Assembly (NCBI GenBank): GCA_945874895.1
Contig: CAMCIC010000001.1
Span: forward strand, 248,001 to 312,000
Length of the DNA: 64,000 nt
Source: Akkermansia muciniphila
GTDB lineage: Bacteria; Verrucomicrobiota; Verrucomicrobiia; Verrucomicrobiales; Akkermansiaceae
Direction of reading: 5' to 3'
This document shows, in pieces, positions 36,062 to 47,532 of the stretch (positions within the stretch are counted from its first letter, which is position 1; each line of letters opens with the position of its first letter). Below the pieces are notes generated by a model, which saw only the letters and a list, made by a program, of their open reading frames with translations, was not told the origin of the DNA and did no database searches. The position numbers and the translations under genes were made by a program.

Positions 36062-37381
36062 ATGGCGGACACGGTCAGAACGAGATTCGCCCCATCACCA
36101 ACGGGGTATTTGCATGTGGGAGGTGCGCGCACGGCGCTATTTTGTTGGCTGTTCGCTCGCAAACATGGAGGACAATTCATTTTGCGTATCGAAGACACAG
36201 ATGAAGCACGCAACACAGAAGCGGCAAAAAAAGCCATCTTTGATGGAATGGATTGGTTAGGGCTGCAATGGGATGAAGGTCCGGACATCGGTGGTCCCTA
36301 CGGACCATACTGCCAGAGCGAACGCCGTGAAATCTACGATCGCTATTTTGAGAAGCTTTTGACCGCTGACCGAGTCTATGAAAGTGAGGGAGCATGGCGT
36401 TTCCGCTTTGATCGCAAGCCCATCACCATGCACGATCTTGTTTGCGGCGAAGTCACCATCGATTACCGCGATGAATCGAATACCCCGGACATGGTCATCA
36501 AACGATCCGATGGCTCGTATGTGTTTCATTTTGTCAATGTCGTGGATGATCTCGAGATGAAAATCACCCACGTCATTCGCGGCGAGGATCACCTCATGAA
36601 CACGCCGAAGCACTTGCAGTTGATCGAAGCCCTGGGAGGCACAACTCCGGCCTACGCGCACATCCCTTTGATCCAAAATGCCAACGGCTCCAAAATGTCC
36701 AAACGCGATGTAGGCGCTGCGGTAGGTGATTATCCGCGCCAAGGCTTCGTCGCACCCGCATTGATCAATTTTCTCGCCCTGCTGGGATGGTCGTCAAAAA
36801 CGGATGAAGAGATTTTCACGATGGACGAACTGGTGCAACGCTTCTCTCTAGAAGCAGTGAACCGATCCCCTGCTCGCTTCGATGCTGAAAAATGCGCTTG
36901 GGTCAATCAACAACATTTACTGCGCATGAGTGCGGTAGGCTTTGCCGATGCCGCGAGACCATTTGTGGTAGAAGCCGAGTTGAATCCAGGAGATAATTTC
37001 ACCGCAGTCGCTTCATCCGTTCAAGAGAAAGTTCGCCTTCTCAAGGAAGTGCCGAATGCTGTAAGGTTTTTGTTGGATGATGATTTCCCCATGGATCATG
37101 CCGCTATGGACAAAGTCAAAGCTGGCGCCCAAGCGTCTGCCGTTTACGCATCCCTTCACGAGGCATTTGGTGTCGTCTCCCCTTGGAATGGCGAATCCGC
37201 CAAGTCCGCAATGAACGACGCAGCGAGCTCTCTGGGTATCAAAGTGGGACAGATGATGTTTCCTCTGCGTGTGGCACTATCTGGCAAGTCGGGTGGTCCT
37301 GATCTGGCAGTGATCCTAGAATTGTTAGGTCGCGATCGCGTGTTGCAGCGATTGAAAAACATCCTTGGCATGATGGCATGA
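36062..37381 (+). CDS. gltX: glutamate-tRNA ligase
   Basis: A 439-residue class I synthetase charging tRNA-Glu. The HIGH-type signature is FAPSPTGYLHVGGAR at residues 7-21 and the KMSKS-type signature is GSKMSKRD near residue 218. The anticodon-binding C-terminal region follows. A CxC/CxxC zinc site is not apparent. The ATG at 36062 is used because the frame upstream overlaps menA. Its TGA overlaps the aroE ATG in an ATGA junction. A second, shorter synthetase-like gene of the gluQ type lies at the right edge of the window. Confidence 0.95.
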   Translation: MADTVRTRFAPSPTGYLHVGGARTALFCWLFARKHGGQFILRIEDTDEARNTEAAKKAIFDGMDWLGLQWDEGPDIGGPYGPYCQSERREIYDRYFEKLLTADRVYESEGAWRFRFDRKPITMHDLVCGEVTIDYRDESNTPDMVIKRSDGSYVFHFVNVVDDLEMKITHVIRGEDHLMNTPKHLQLIEALGGTTPAYAHIPLIQNANGSKMSKRDVGAAVGDYPRQGFVAPALINFLALLGWSSKTDEEIFTMDELVQRFSLEAVNRSPARFDAEKCAWVNQQHLLRMSAVGFADAARPFVVEAELNPGDNFTAVASSVQEKVRLLKEVPNAVRFLLDDDFPMDHAAMDKVKAGAQASAVYASLHEAFGVVSPWNGESAKSAMNDAASSLGIKVGQMMFPLRVALSGKSGGPDLAVILELLGRDRVLQRLKNILGMMA

Positions 37382-38286
37382 ATGGCGAGGTTTATCAGAT
37401 GAGCGACTTGATCGCTCGGGATGTGTTGGATGCCTTTCACGAGAAGCCTGCGATTCTCGCGGTGATTGGGTGTCCCGTCGGACACTCGGCATCACCCGCC
37501 ATGCATCAACCAGCGCTGGACGCCTGTGGCATCTCGGGACGTTACATCAAACTGGAGGTGCCAGTGGGCCGAGTCATGGAAGCTTTGCAGCACCTCAACG
37601 AGCTCGGATTCGTGGGAGCCAATGTCACCGTGCCCCACAAGTTTGCTGCTTTGGATGCCTGCCATCAGGTCGATGAAGCCGCACGTCAAATCGGTGCCGT
37701 AAATACGATTCGTTTTGTCGATGGTGAGATCCACGGCTGGAATACCGACGGCCCTGGATTCGCGCGTGCGATTGAGGAAGAATTCCAGACCTCGCTTGCA
37801 GGCCTGCGTGTAATGATCGTGGGAGCAGGCGGAGGAGCGGGTCAGGCGATCGCTACCCAGTGTGCGATCGATGGCGCACAGCGCGTCATCTTGGTGAACC
37901 GGACTGTCGAAAAAATCGACACGCTCGTTCAAGTATTAGGTCGTCGATTCCCTGCAACCCAATTCCACAGCATTGCTCTGAACGATCCGCAACTCTGTGG
38001 CGTGGCCAAACAATGCCAACTGATGGTCAACACCAGTTCTCTGGGATTAAGGCCTGACGATCCCTCGCCCCTATCCGCCACCTGCTTCGCACGCCACCAG
38101 TGGGTCTACGATACCATCTACAAGCCGCCACTCACTTCTTTCCTGCGCGACGCCATCAAGCAGGGAGCTGAAGTCGCGAACGGTTTTTCCATGCTATTGC
38201 ATCAAGGAGTGCTCGCCTACAATATCTGGTATCCAAAACAAGCGCCTCTGGAAATCATGCGCAGCGGTTTACGGAGTGTCAGTTAG
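37378..38286 (+). CDS. aroE: shikimate dehydrogenase (NADP)
   Basis: A 302-residue enzyme of aromatic amino acid synthesis that reduces 3-dehydroshikimate. The substrate block GCPVGHSASPAMHQPALDA is intact, GANVTVPHKFAA carries the catalytic Lys, NTDGPGF holds the catalytic Asp, and VGAGGGAGQAIA is the NADP loop. About 20 extra residues precede the first motif. It overlaps gltX by four bases and its end overlaps the convergent minus-strand gene by 18 bases. Confidence 0.94.
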   Translation: MNGEVYQMSDLIARDVLDAFHEKPAILAVIGCPVGHSASPAMHQPALDACGISGRYIKLEVPVGRVMEALQHLNELGFVGANVTVPHKFAALDACHQVDEAARQIGAVNTIRFVDGEIHGWNTDGPGFARAIEEEFQTSLAGLRVMIVGAGGGAGQAIATQCAIDGAQRVILVNRTVEKIDTLVQVLGRRFPATQFHSIALNDPQLCGVAKQCQLMVNTSSLGLRPDDPSPLSATCFARHQWVYDTIYKPPLTSFLRDAIKQGAEVANGFSMLLHQGVLAYNIWYPKQAPLEIMRSGLRSVS

Positions 38287-39453
38287 TTCCACACCGGGGT
38301 GTTCGATTCCCATCCAATGACAAGCGAGGACCTCCACCAGAGTGAACACTTTTTCCTCTCCTTTTGTTGAGCGACGGATTTTCACACAAACCCTCGCCGT
38401 ATTCGGTGGGTCTGCTTGAGGGAAAATCGAGCTCATGAGAGGTTGGTTTTCTTTTCTCGCTGTCAGCGCCGCAGCGATCATGCGACCACTACGGCTCTTA
38501 CGATCGATCAGAAACTCGGGAGTCGCCAGACCTAGGGGCGATCCACGCAAAAGCGATGGTTCGTAAAAAACGAGGCTCATTTGCAAATCAGAAAAATTCT
38601 GTTCCGCCAACCGTTCGCGTACAAGCATGCGGAAAACACCTTCAGCATCGCCATCGCCACCTTGAAACACCGACCATGGCATGGTAGAACTTTTGGCGTA
38701 GCTCTCCCAATCGAGAACCCATCGTTCATCCTCCTTAGCAAAGACCATCTCCACGTTACGACCGCGCTTATCGGTCCAGATGGTTTCAATGAGAGGGAAA
38801 TCACCAGGCCTGATCACGTTTTTTTCCGTTAGCTCAATCGACTCGGGTTTAAAAAATGAGGCTTTAGGGCCATCGTTCATGATGATCGATGACAGGCTGG
38901 GGCGCTGTCGGCAATACTGAGCCAGAGCTTCAGGCGCAACGACTTCAAAGAGAACTGTGGCTGTTTGAAGCAGCGCAGGATACGCTTGATTGAACAGATC
39001 GACATTTTCGCTCTCCCATTTTTTCTTTTGCTGCGAGACTTCGGTTTCTGTTCGCGCAACAGCGACTTGAGGCGCGGAGCGGGATTTCCACTTGATCACG
39101 CCAGCGAAAACGCCCACGCAAATCAACCAACCGGCCACAAACTTCACCAATCTGTTCGATTTTTTGCTTTTGCGCTCCGAATGGCTCCGGGAAGAGGAAG
39201 AGCCCGCAGCTCGCTTGTGCGTGTCGATCCGCACCAACTGACCAGAGCCTGAGGATTCCTGTATAAGGTTGGGACTGAACTCCTTACGTATTTCACTCGA
39301 AGCACCCTGAACGACGTGGACGTTGATTTTTTTCTTGGATGGCAAGGGTGACTTTGCGCATGCAGGACAATGCGAATCCCAGGTGCCCTTAAACACCTCT
39401 CCGCATTTACCGCAATGATGCCAACCTATCAGATTTCCATTCACCGAGGCCAA
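38269..39453 (-). CDS. zinc-ribbon membrane protein, unknown function
   Basis: A 394-residue protein that I do not recognise. Residues 14-33 form a zinc ribbon (CGKCGEVF and CPAC), a Ser/Lys-rich stretch follows, and a single transmembrane helix lies at about 104-122 (LVKFVAGWLICVGVFAGVI). The remaining 270 residues should be extracytoplasmic and end near CVKIRRSTKGEEKVFTLVE. Segments such as WVLDWESY and FSDLQMSLVFYEPSLL match counterparts in the upstream gene, suggesting tandem duplication. The TTG start is one base past the upstream stop; GTG three codons later is possible. Confidence 0.6.
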   Translation of the reverse strand: MASVNGNLIGWHHCGKCGEVFKGTWDSHCPACAKSPLPSKKKINVHVVQGASSEIRKEFSPNLIQESSGSGQLVRIDTHKRAAGSSSSRSHSERKSKKSNRLVKFVAGWLICVGVFAGVIKWKSRSAPQVAVARTETEVSQQKKKWESENVDLFNQAYPALLQTATVLFEVVAPEALAQYCRQRPSLSSIIMNDGPKASFFKPESIELTEKNVIRPGDFPLIETIWTDKRGRNVEMVFAKEDERWVLDWESYAKSSTMPWSVFQGGDGDAEGVFRMLVRERLAEQNFSDLQMSLVFYEPSLLRGSPLGLATPEFLIDRKSRSGRMIAAALTARKENQPLMSSIFPQADPPNTARVCVKIRRSTKGEEKVFTLVEVLACHWMGIEHPGVELTDTP

Positions 39454-39454
39454 A

Positions 39455-40537
39455 CTAGGGCATAACCCAGTCTTTGTGAAGCATCTCTGTGATGAAAAAG
39501 CGATTTTGTGACGACAAGTCGTCGGTTTTTTTCAATCGAACCGTAACGCGCAGTTCCTGCATGTGCTCCAGTAACTCTGAGTCGATGCGCAACAGCTCAC
39601 GGATTCGCTGGTGCTCGGGAGAGTCTCGTCGCACGTAGCCCCAGACTACGGTATCATCATGCAGACATGTCAGTTGATAGGATTCAAATTCACTCTCTGG
39701 CAATGTCGGGAGATAATAGGCAGATGGCGACAGGAGCACTCGAACCGTAACGGGGTTTTCCGTGGGAAAACGAGCCAAGCTGCTAAGCCTAGCTTCGCCC
39801 AATTGCATGGAAGCCTCCCAATCGAGTTTGAGCTCGTCACCATCAGGCACAAAAAACGCCAGAAACGAAGAGCCATCCGCATTTTTGCCGCCCATGGATA
39901 AAAAGGCCCTGCCCTGGGTTTCATCGAAATCAAATTGGAGTTGATCCTGTTGATCCAGTAACGGCGTTGACGGCCAAGGCTTCCAGTGTTTTTCCAGCAT
40001 CGAGGAGGTGATATCGGAAATCCGGATCAGCGGCAGGATCTCCGCGCGTTTTTTCGCTGCAGTAAATTGGCGGAAGAGTGTTACGGCCTGTTGTTGTTTG
40101 CGGTAGGAATTTTTCATCAGAGCAAACAACTGAGAATCCTCATCAGGATGGTCTTCAAAAACGATGATTCCCTGGGGGATCGATTGATTGGTACCATGGT
40201 TCTCGCGAGAACCGTGGTTGACGCCGGCTATGGCTGCGAACATCAGCGTGATCGCTCCTGCAAACGACCACCAGACGCGACGATGCTCTTGGGGTGCTTG
40301 GTTTTGCCCCCAGGACAACTCACCGTCTTTGGGCAATCGTTCTTCGAGCGCAGCCTGTTGTTCTGGATTCACCTCCATTCGGGCAATTTCTTTCACAATC
40401 CCAGCGGTGCCGAGATCCAATTTGATCGGTATCTCCGGTGCTGGCATCATGAAGTCAGAACCGTCATCGCCATCGTCCAAGGATGCGACGACGCGTCTAC
40501 GGCGTTGGCCTTTTCGGGATGAACCTTTTCGCATCAT
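39455..40537 (-). CDS. membrane protein, paralogue of the zinc-ribbon protein
   Basis: A 360-residue protein of unknown function. It has a basic start (RKGQRRRRVVASLDD), a Lys/Glu-rich linker, one transmembrane helix at about 87-104 (VWWSFAGAITLMFAAIAG) and an extracytoplasmic domain with LKLDWEAS and TVRVLLSP, ending LRVTVRLKKTDDL and FITEMLHKDW. These C-terminal blocks correspond to those of the next gene (VCVKIRRSTKGEEK, TLVEVLACHW), but there is no zinc ribbon. It sits between the SH3-type lipoprotein and the zinc-ribbon gene on one strand, likely one operon. Confidence 0.6.
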   Translation of the reverse strand: MMRKGSSRKGQRRRRVVASLDDGDDGSDFMMPAPEIPIKLDLGTAGIVKEIARMEVNPEQQAALEERLPKDGELSWGQNQAPQEHRRVWWSFAGAITLMFAAIAGVNHGSRENHGTNQSIPQGIIVFEDHPDEDSQLFALMKNSYRKQQQAVTLFRQFTAAKKRAEILPLIRISDITSSMLEKHWKPWPSTPLLDQQDQLQFDFDETQGRAFLSMGGKNADGSSFLAFFVPDGDELKLDWEASMQLGEARLSSLARFPTENPVTVRVLLSPSAYYLPTLPESEFESYQLTCLHDDTVVWGYVRRDSPEHQRIRELLRIDSELLEHMQELRVTVRLKKTDDLSSQNRFFITEMLHKDWVMP

Positions 40538-40619
40538 GCGATCATTTTGGGGGCACAGCGTTCTTGCGTTCAGCTTGCCATCGCTATCAATGAGCCTACC
40601 TCAGACCCATATGAGATTT

Positions 40620-41222
40620 TTACTGGCCGATCGGAGGTTGTGGCAGGGAGCCTCCCTTTGTGGTTTCGGGGGAAGGATTGAGGTTCGATGGTTTGGCATC
40701 CAGCGACGATGGAGGAAGCTCATTGGAGGTCGGCGGCTGAGGCACGGCATTGTCCGTTTGGGCGGGAGTGAAGCCGGGCTGCAACCCTGCAGGCAATGGA
40801 GCGACTGCCTCTCCACCCGTGGGAATAGCGTTCGGATCTGTGACGCTTTGTTGGGATTCCAATAAAAGAGCTGCTGCCACGTATCCAACTTTGCCGTTAT
40901 CGAGCTCGACTTTGACAAAAGTGTCCTCGGACTTGATCACGCGCATCATGGTTCCCGCTGCCAACAACTCATCCGCCTCGGCATTCCCCGACGGCTTTTT
41001 GCTAAAGAATGCGGTGGAGTTCGAGGCTGCGGTGACAAACTGTCCCGCATTGAACTGATAATTGCTCGCTACGGTAGGCTCGGCAGCCTGTTGGCGATAA
41101 CCCGCCGTGCTCAGAGGATCAAAACTACCGCTACCGAACGGCGCTTCGATATCCGCGCAACTGCTGACCACTACCGCGCCACACAATCCCAACATTGCAT
41201 AAGGAAGTTTCATATCCATCAT
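40620..41222 (-). CDS. SH3-like lipoprotein
   Basis: A 200-residue lipoprotein with a signal (about 1-21) and lipobox-type VVSSC with Cys22 as the lipidation site. Residues about 61-121 form a bacterial SH3 fold (AGTMMRVIKSEDTFVKVELDNGKVGYVAAALLLE); such domains often bind peptidoglycan stem peptides. The tail is long, Pro/Ser/Asn-rich and disordered-looking. It is the first gene of the three-gene minus-strand cluster, 82 bases ahead of the next gene, and divergent from coaE-rho. Ligand unknown. Confidence 0.7.
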   Translation of the reverse strand: MMDMKLPYAMLGLCGAVVVSSCADIEAPFGSGSFDPLSTAGYRQQAAEPTVASNYQFNAGQFVTAASNSTAFFSKKPSGNAEADELLAAGTMMRVIKSEDTFVKVELDNGKVGYVAAALLLESQQSVTDPNAIPTGGEAVAPLPAGLQPGFTPAQTDNAVPQPPTSNELPPSSLDAKPSNLNPSPETTKGGSLPQPPIGQ

Positions 41223-41329
41223 CGTATGGCTATGCTCCTAGGGCGTCAAGTTTTTCCCACCCAGAAAAATTTCGTGCATTCGCCATGTTACAGCTTGCCA
41301 GTGCCCCCATTCGAACCCATACTTCGTCC

Positions 41330-43231
41330 ATGCGAGTTTTCGCCCTTACCGGGGGCATCGCCAGCGGCAAATCCACTGTATGCCGATTGCTGCGCGAATT
41401 ATGCCCGACCGTTACCATCTTTGACTGCGATGCAGCCACACGTCGACTCCACAGCGACCCTGACGTGGTGGAGCAATGCCGTGCCGTATTCGGCGATGAG
41501 GCGATTTTTGCGCCCAAACAATGTCTTGACCGCGAATTCCTGCGCAAAAAAATCATTCATGATGAGGTCGCCAAAGCTCAGTTGGAAGCCATCATCCACC
41601 CACTGATCCGTCAGGATTGCCTCGCCTCTCTGGAGCATGCCCGAGAGCAGTCGCCATCTTCTCTTTTCATCGCGGACGTCCCCTTGCTTTTTGAAAACGG
41701 TTTCCATTTCGGCCAAGAAAAATCATTGTTGGTTGCTTCCAGCTTTGAAACCCAAGTCCGCCGCTTGCGCAATCGGACGCGTTGGGATGACGATATGATT
41801 CATGCCAGCATCGCCGCACAGATGCCCGTATCGGAAAAAATGTTGCGCGCCGATGCCGTTTTTTGGAACGAAGGTCCCTTGACTAGCTTGCGCACTCAGA
41901 TTGCGAGATTTCTCGAGTCTCATGGCATCACCACCACCGATGCGTCGATGATCCACGCCATACCTGTGACGTTGCCGGGATCGATTGATATCAACCGATT
42001 CCGTGCCAAGCCACTGGCCGAACTGCATGATATGGCAGACGCCATCCCAGGCTTGCAAGTGGCGCACGCGACGAAGAGCCAATTGATCTACGAATTGCTC
42101 CAATTTTACGCAACGGAAGGCGTGGAGTTGACTTGTGAAGGCGTGTTGGAATTGGGTAAGGAAAACTTTGCCATGCTGCGTGATGCGGAGCGGAGTTTCC
42201 GTCATTCCGCCGACGATATTCATGTTCCCATCAACTTCATTCGCGAAAATGGGTTGCAGTCTGGACAGAAAGTCAAACTCCGCGTTCGCGCTCCCAAGGA
42301 AAAAGATAAGTTTCTCACGACCTCAGCCCTATTGGAAATCGAGGACAAGGACATTCATCTCTGGCAGCCGCCGACGGATTTCGACAAACTCACTCCGCTG
42401 TTTCCAGACCGCCGAGTGTATCTCGAAGGCGCGGGCTCTGACTTTCTGAGCGTCCGCTTGGTCGACCTCATCGCTCCGCTCGGGCTGGGGCAGCGCGCAC
42501 TCATCGTGGCACCACCACGCGGAGGAAAAACGATCTTGCTCAAGCAAATCGCCAAAGCGATCAAGACCAATCATCACGACGCAGAACTCATCGTGTTGTT
42601 GCTTGATGAACGCCCAGAAGAAGTGACGGACTTCGAAGAAAGTGTCGGCTGTACCGTGTATGCCTCTACGTTTGACGAATCTCCCAAGCGCCACGCCCAA
42701 GTGGCCGACATGGTGCTCGATCGCGCCAAGCGACTCGTGGAGCAGGGCAAGGATGTGATCTTACTGCTCGATTCTCTCACCCGCCTCGCGAGGGGTCACA
42801 ATTCCGCGAATCCATCTGGCCCCATTGGTTCTGGTGGTGTATCACCCATTGCTTTGCAAAAATCTCGAAAGTTTTTCGGTGCCGCGCGCAACGTCGAGGA
42901 AGGCGGGTCGCTCACCATTCTTGCCACTGCGCTGATCGAAACCGAGTCCCGCATGGATGATGTGATTTTCGAGGAATTCAAGGGCACTGGTAACATGGAA
43001 ATCCGCTTGGATCGCGAACTGGCCGAACGACGGATCTATCCTGCCATCCACATTCCTCAATCGGGCACAAGAAATGATGACCGCCTGTATCACCCGGATG
43101 AATTCTCCAAAGTACTCGACATCCGCCGTCAACTGGCTCAACTCCCCTACGGCGAGGCGATCGAGACCTTGATGAAAAACCTCAAAAACACCCAAAACAA
43201 TACCGAGTTGCTGCTGCGCGGCATTCGCTAA
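41330..43231 (+). CDS. fused dephospho-CoA kinase - transcription terminator Rho
   Basis: A single 633-residue frame with two complete enzymes. Residues 1-206 are CoaE (last step of CoA synthesis): ALTGGIASGKST holds the P-loop and DCDAATRRLH the base-binding site. Residues 207-633 are Rho, the RNA-dependent ATPase that ends transcription: RNA-binding region (RRLHAIP-type start, CEGVLELGKENFAMLR), Walker A APPRGGKT (394-401), LLLDERPEEVTD, and FFGAARNVEEGGSLTI. An in-frame ATG at 41948 (codon 207) would give a 427-residue Rho of normal length, but no ribosome site is obvious before it. Thus fusion, internal start, or both are possible. rnd follows 6 bases later. Confidence 0.93.
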   Translation: MRVFALTGGIASGKSTVCRLLRELCPTVTIFDCDAATRRLHSDPDVVEQCRAVFGDEAIFAPKQCLDREFLRKKIIHDEVAKAQLEAIIHPLIRQDCLASLEHAREQSPSSLFIADVPLLFENGFHFGQEKSLLVASSFETQVRRLRNRTRWDDDMIHASIAAQMPVSEKMLRADAVFWNEGPLTSLRTQIARFLESHGITTTDASMIHAIPVTLPGSIDINRFRAKPLAELHDMADAIPGLQVAHATKSQLIYELLQFYATEGVELTCEGVLELGKENFAMLRDAERSFRHSADDIHVPINFIRENGLQSGQKVKLRVRAPKEKDKFLTTSALLEIEDKDIHLWQPPTDFDKLTPLFPDRRVYLEGAGSDFLSVRLVDLIAPLGLGQRALIVAPPRGGKTILLKQIAKAIKTNHHDAELIVLLLDERPEEVTDFEESVGCTVYASTFDESPKRHAQVADMVLDRAKRLVEQGKDVILLLDSLTRLARGHNSANPSGPIGSGGVSPIALQKSRKFFGAARNVEEGGSLTILATALIETESRMDDVIFEEFKGTGNMEIRLDRELAERRIYPAIHIPQSGTRNDDRLYHPDEFSKVLDIRRQLAQLPYGEAIETLMKNLKNTQNNTELLLRGIR

Positions 43232-43237
43232 TTTTTC

Positions 43238-44302
43238 ATGCCTACTCTCATCCAAGACTCGAAAGCTTTGCTCGAACTGGTAGAGCGCATTGCTCCCATA
43301 GCGCCGGTATGCGCGATCGATACTGAGGCCGATAGCCTTCACCGCTACAAGGAATCGCTATGCCTGATCCAGCTATCTGCCGGAGGAGAAAATGTCCTGA
43401 TCGATTCTCTTGCGATCAAGGATTTGCAGGTTTTTGCCGATTACCTCTGCTCCTGTGAGGTATGGATGCATGGTGCTGACTATGACATGACCATGATTCG
43501 CCGTGAATTTGGTAAGCTGCCACCCGTAGTCTGGGACACACAAATTGGCGCGCGATTGTTAGGTCTGAGAAAATTCGGTCTATCGGATCTTGTGGAGCAC
43601 TGGTTCGGTGTTCATCTTGTGAAAACCTCACAAAAGGCCGACTGGGGAAAAAGACCCATGACTCCGACCATGCTCGATTACGCCATCAACGACGTCGTTT
43701 ATCTGCTCCCCATGGGCGAATGCATCGTTGAGGAATTGATCGATCTGGGGCGCTACGATTGGTTTGTGCAAAGCTGCGAGGCCGCTCGAAAAAAAATTCT
43801 CGAACGCGATGACAGCCGCGAGGAAGCTTGGCGCATCAATGGATCGGCACGATTATCCCCTCTCGGCTTAGCCTATTTGCGCGCGCTTTGGCATTGGCGC
43901 GATGCCGAGGCTGCCTCGTGGGACAAACCCTCTTTCATGGTGGTGAATAACAAACAGATGATTGAATGGGCTGATCTGCTCGCTCAAGATCAAACCATTT
44001 CCCTGCCTCGCCACCTTCAGCGACCAGAACGCCAGCGTCGTTATGAAAAAGCAATTGCGGAGGCTTCCTCCCTATCCGAAGAAGATTTGCCTCAAAAAAT
44101 CAGAGCGCCGCGCCGCAAAAAAGATGCCGCTTTCGAAAAAGCTGTAGACACCATCATCCAGAAACGCGACAGCGCCGCACAGGCTCTGAATATCGATCCA
44201 TCGCTGCTGATCGCTCGCAGCGTGGCAGAATCTCTGGCTGCTGGGGAAGTTCAGCCTGAGGATTGCCTGATGCCATGGCAAATTGAACAACTGAAACTGT
44301 AA
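43238..44302 (+). CDS. rnd: ribonuclease D
   Basis: A 354-residue DEDD exonuclease that trims tRNA 3' ends. The metal ligands are visible as IDTEAD (Exo I), HGADYDMTMI (Exo II) and YAINDVVYL (Exo III, DEDDy type with Tyr). An HRDC-like helical part follows at about 205-285. It starts 6 bases after coaE-rho, so the two share a transcript. The C-terminal 60 residues are Lys/Arg-rich. Usual E. coli length is 375. Confidence 0.92.
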   Translation: MPTLIQDSKALLELVERIAPIAPVCAIDTEADSLHRYKESLCLIQLSAGGENVLIDSLAIKDLQVFADYLCSCEVWMHGADYDMTMIRREFGKLPPVVWDTQIGARLLGLRKFGLSDLVEHWFGVHLVKTSQKADWGKRPMTPTMLDYAINDVVYLLPMGECIVEELIDLGRYDWFVQSCEAARKKILERDDSREEAWRINGSARLSPLGLAYLRALWHWRDAEAASWDKPSFMVVNNKQMIEWADLLAQDQTISLPRHLQRPERQRRYEKAIAEASSLSEEDLPQKIRAPRRKKDAAFEKAVDTIIQKRDSAAQALNIDPSLLIARSVAESLAAGEVQPEDCLMPWQIEQLKL

Positions 44303-47075
<2,773 letters not shown>

Positions 47076-47085
47076 TGGGTAGTAA

Positions 47086-47109
47086 GGTCACTAGTCACTG
47101 GTCACTGGT
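47086..47109 (+). repeat. left terminal inverted repeat of the four-helix-bundle element
   Basis: A 24-base repeat starting GGTCACTAGTCACTGG, reverse complement of 47498-47521 except at one position. It contains three GTCACT words in tandem and lies 10 bases after the gyrB stop. Confidence 0.9.
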
Positions 47110-47113
47110 ATTT

Positions 47114-47512
47114 ATGAACAATGACATCAACAAACTGGAAATCTATCGCAAGGCCATGCGCCTAGGCGAAGAAGTGTGGGGCGTGGTGGTGACATGGGAC
47201 TTTTTTGCCAAGGACACAGTGGGCAAGCAATTCGTCAGAGCCGTCGATTCCATCGCGGCGAACATCGCCGAAGGCTATGGGCGCCATCACTACAAGGAAA
47301 ACATTCATTTCTGCCAATACGCCCGGGGTTCCGCTGAGGAAACGCAAACCTGGATTGAAAAATCCGCCAATCGCGCTCTCATCGAAAAAACAACCGCCCG
47401 CCAACTCTATCGCGAACTCAACACTCTCAAAAAGCGTCTGAACGCCTACATCAAAACCATAGGCAAACCCGCCAACCCCAAACGCACAACAGCAAATACT
47501 AGTGACCAGTGA
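47114..47512 (+). CDS. four-helix-bundle protein (S23/IVS-protein family)
   Basis: A 132-residue protein of the four-helix-bundle family first known from intervening sequences of 23S rRNA genes (S23 family). Markers are LEIYRKAMRLGEEVWGVV, QFVRAVDSIAANIAEGYGR, and FCQYARGSAEETQTWIE. The function is unknown; the fold may bind nucleic acid. ATG 47114 is preferred, five bases inside the left repeat; the frame is open upstream into the gyrB end. The coding end (NTSDQ and the TGA) is made by the right inverted repeat. It is a lone gene set within a gyrase operon, not in rRNA. Confidence 0.9.
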   Translation: MNNDINKLEIYRKAMRLGEEVWGVVVTWDFFAKDTVGKQFVRAVDSIAANIAEGYGRHHYKENIHFCQYARGSAEETQTWIEKSANRALIEKTTARQLYRELNTLKKRLNAYIKTIGKPANPKRTTANTSDQ

Positions 47513-47521
47513 CTAGTGACC
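47498..47521 (-). repeat. right terminal inverted repeat of the four-helix-bundle element
   Basis: A 24-base repeat beginning ACTAGTGACCAGTGAC on the plus strand, pairing with 47086-47109. It encodes the end of the four-helix-bundle protein and ends 11 bases before the gyrA ATG. Confidence 0.9.
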
Positions 47522-47532
47522 ATTTTACTCAT

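Larger units (their letters stand above)
47086..47521. mobile_element. 436-bp inverted-repeat element with a four-helix-bundle gene
   Basis: Two 24-bp inverted repeats (47086-47109 and 47498-47521) match at 23 of 24 positions; the single difference is G versus A near the inner edge. Each is built of repeated GTCACT words. They bracket one small gene whose stop codon and last four residues are encoded by the right repeat. Removing the element would leave a 21-base gyrB-gyrA spacer, which argues for insertion into a once tight operon. Flanks also carry inverted AGTAA/TTACT; no target-site duplication is clear. No transposase is present, so any movement would need help in trans. Confidence 0.75.
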
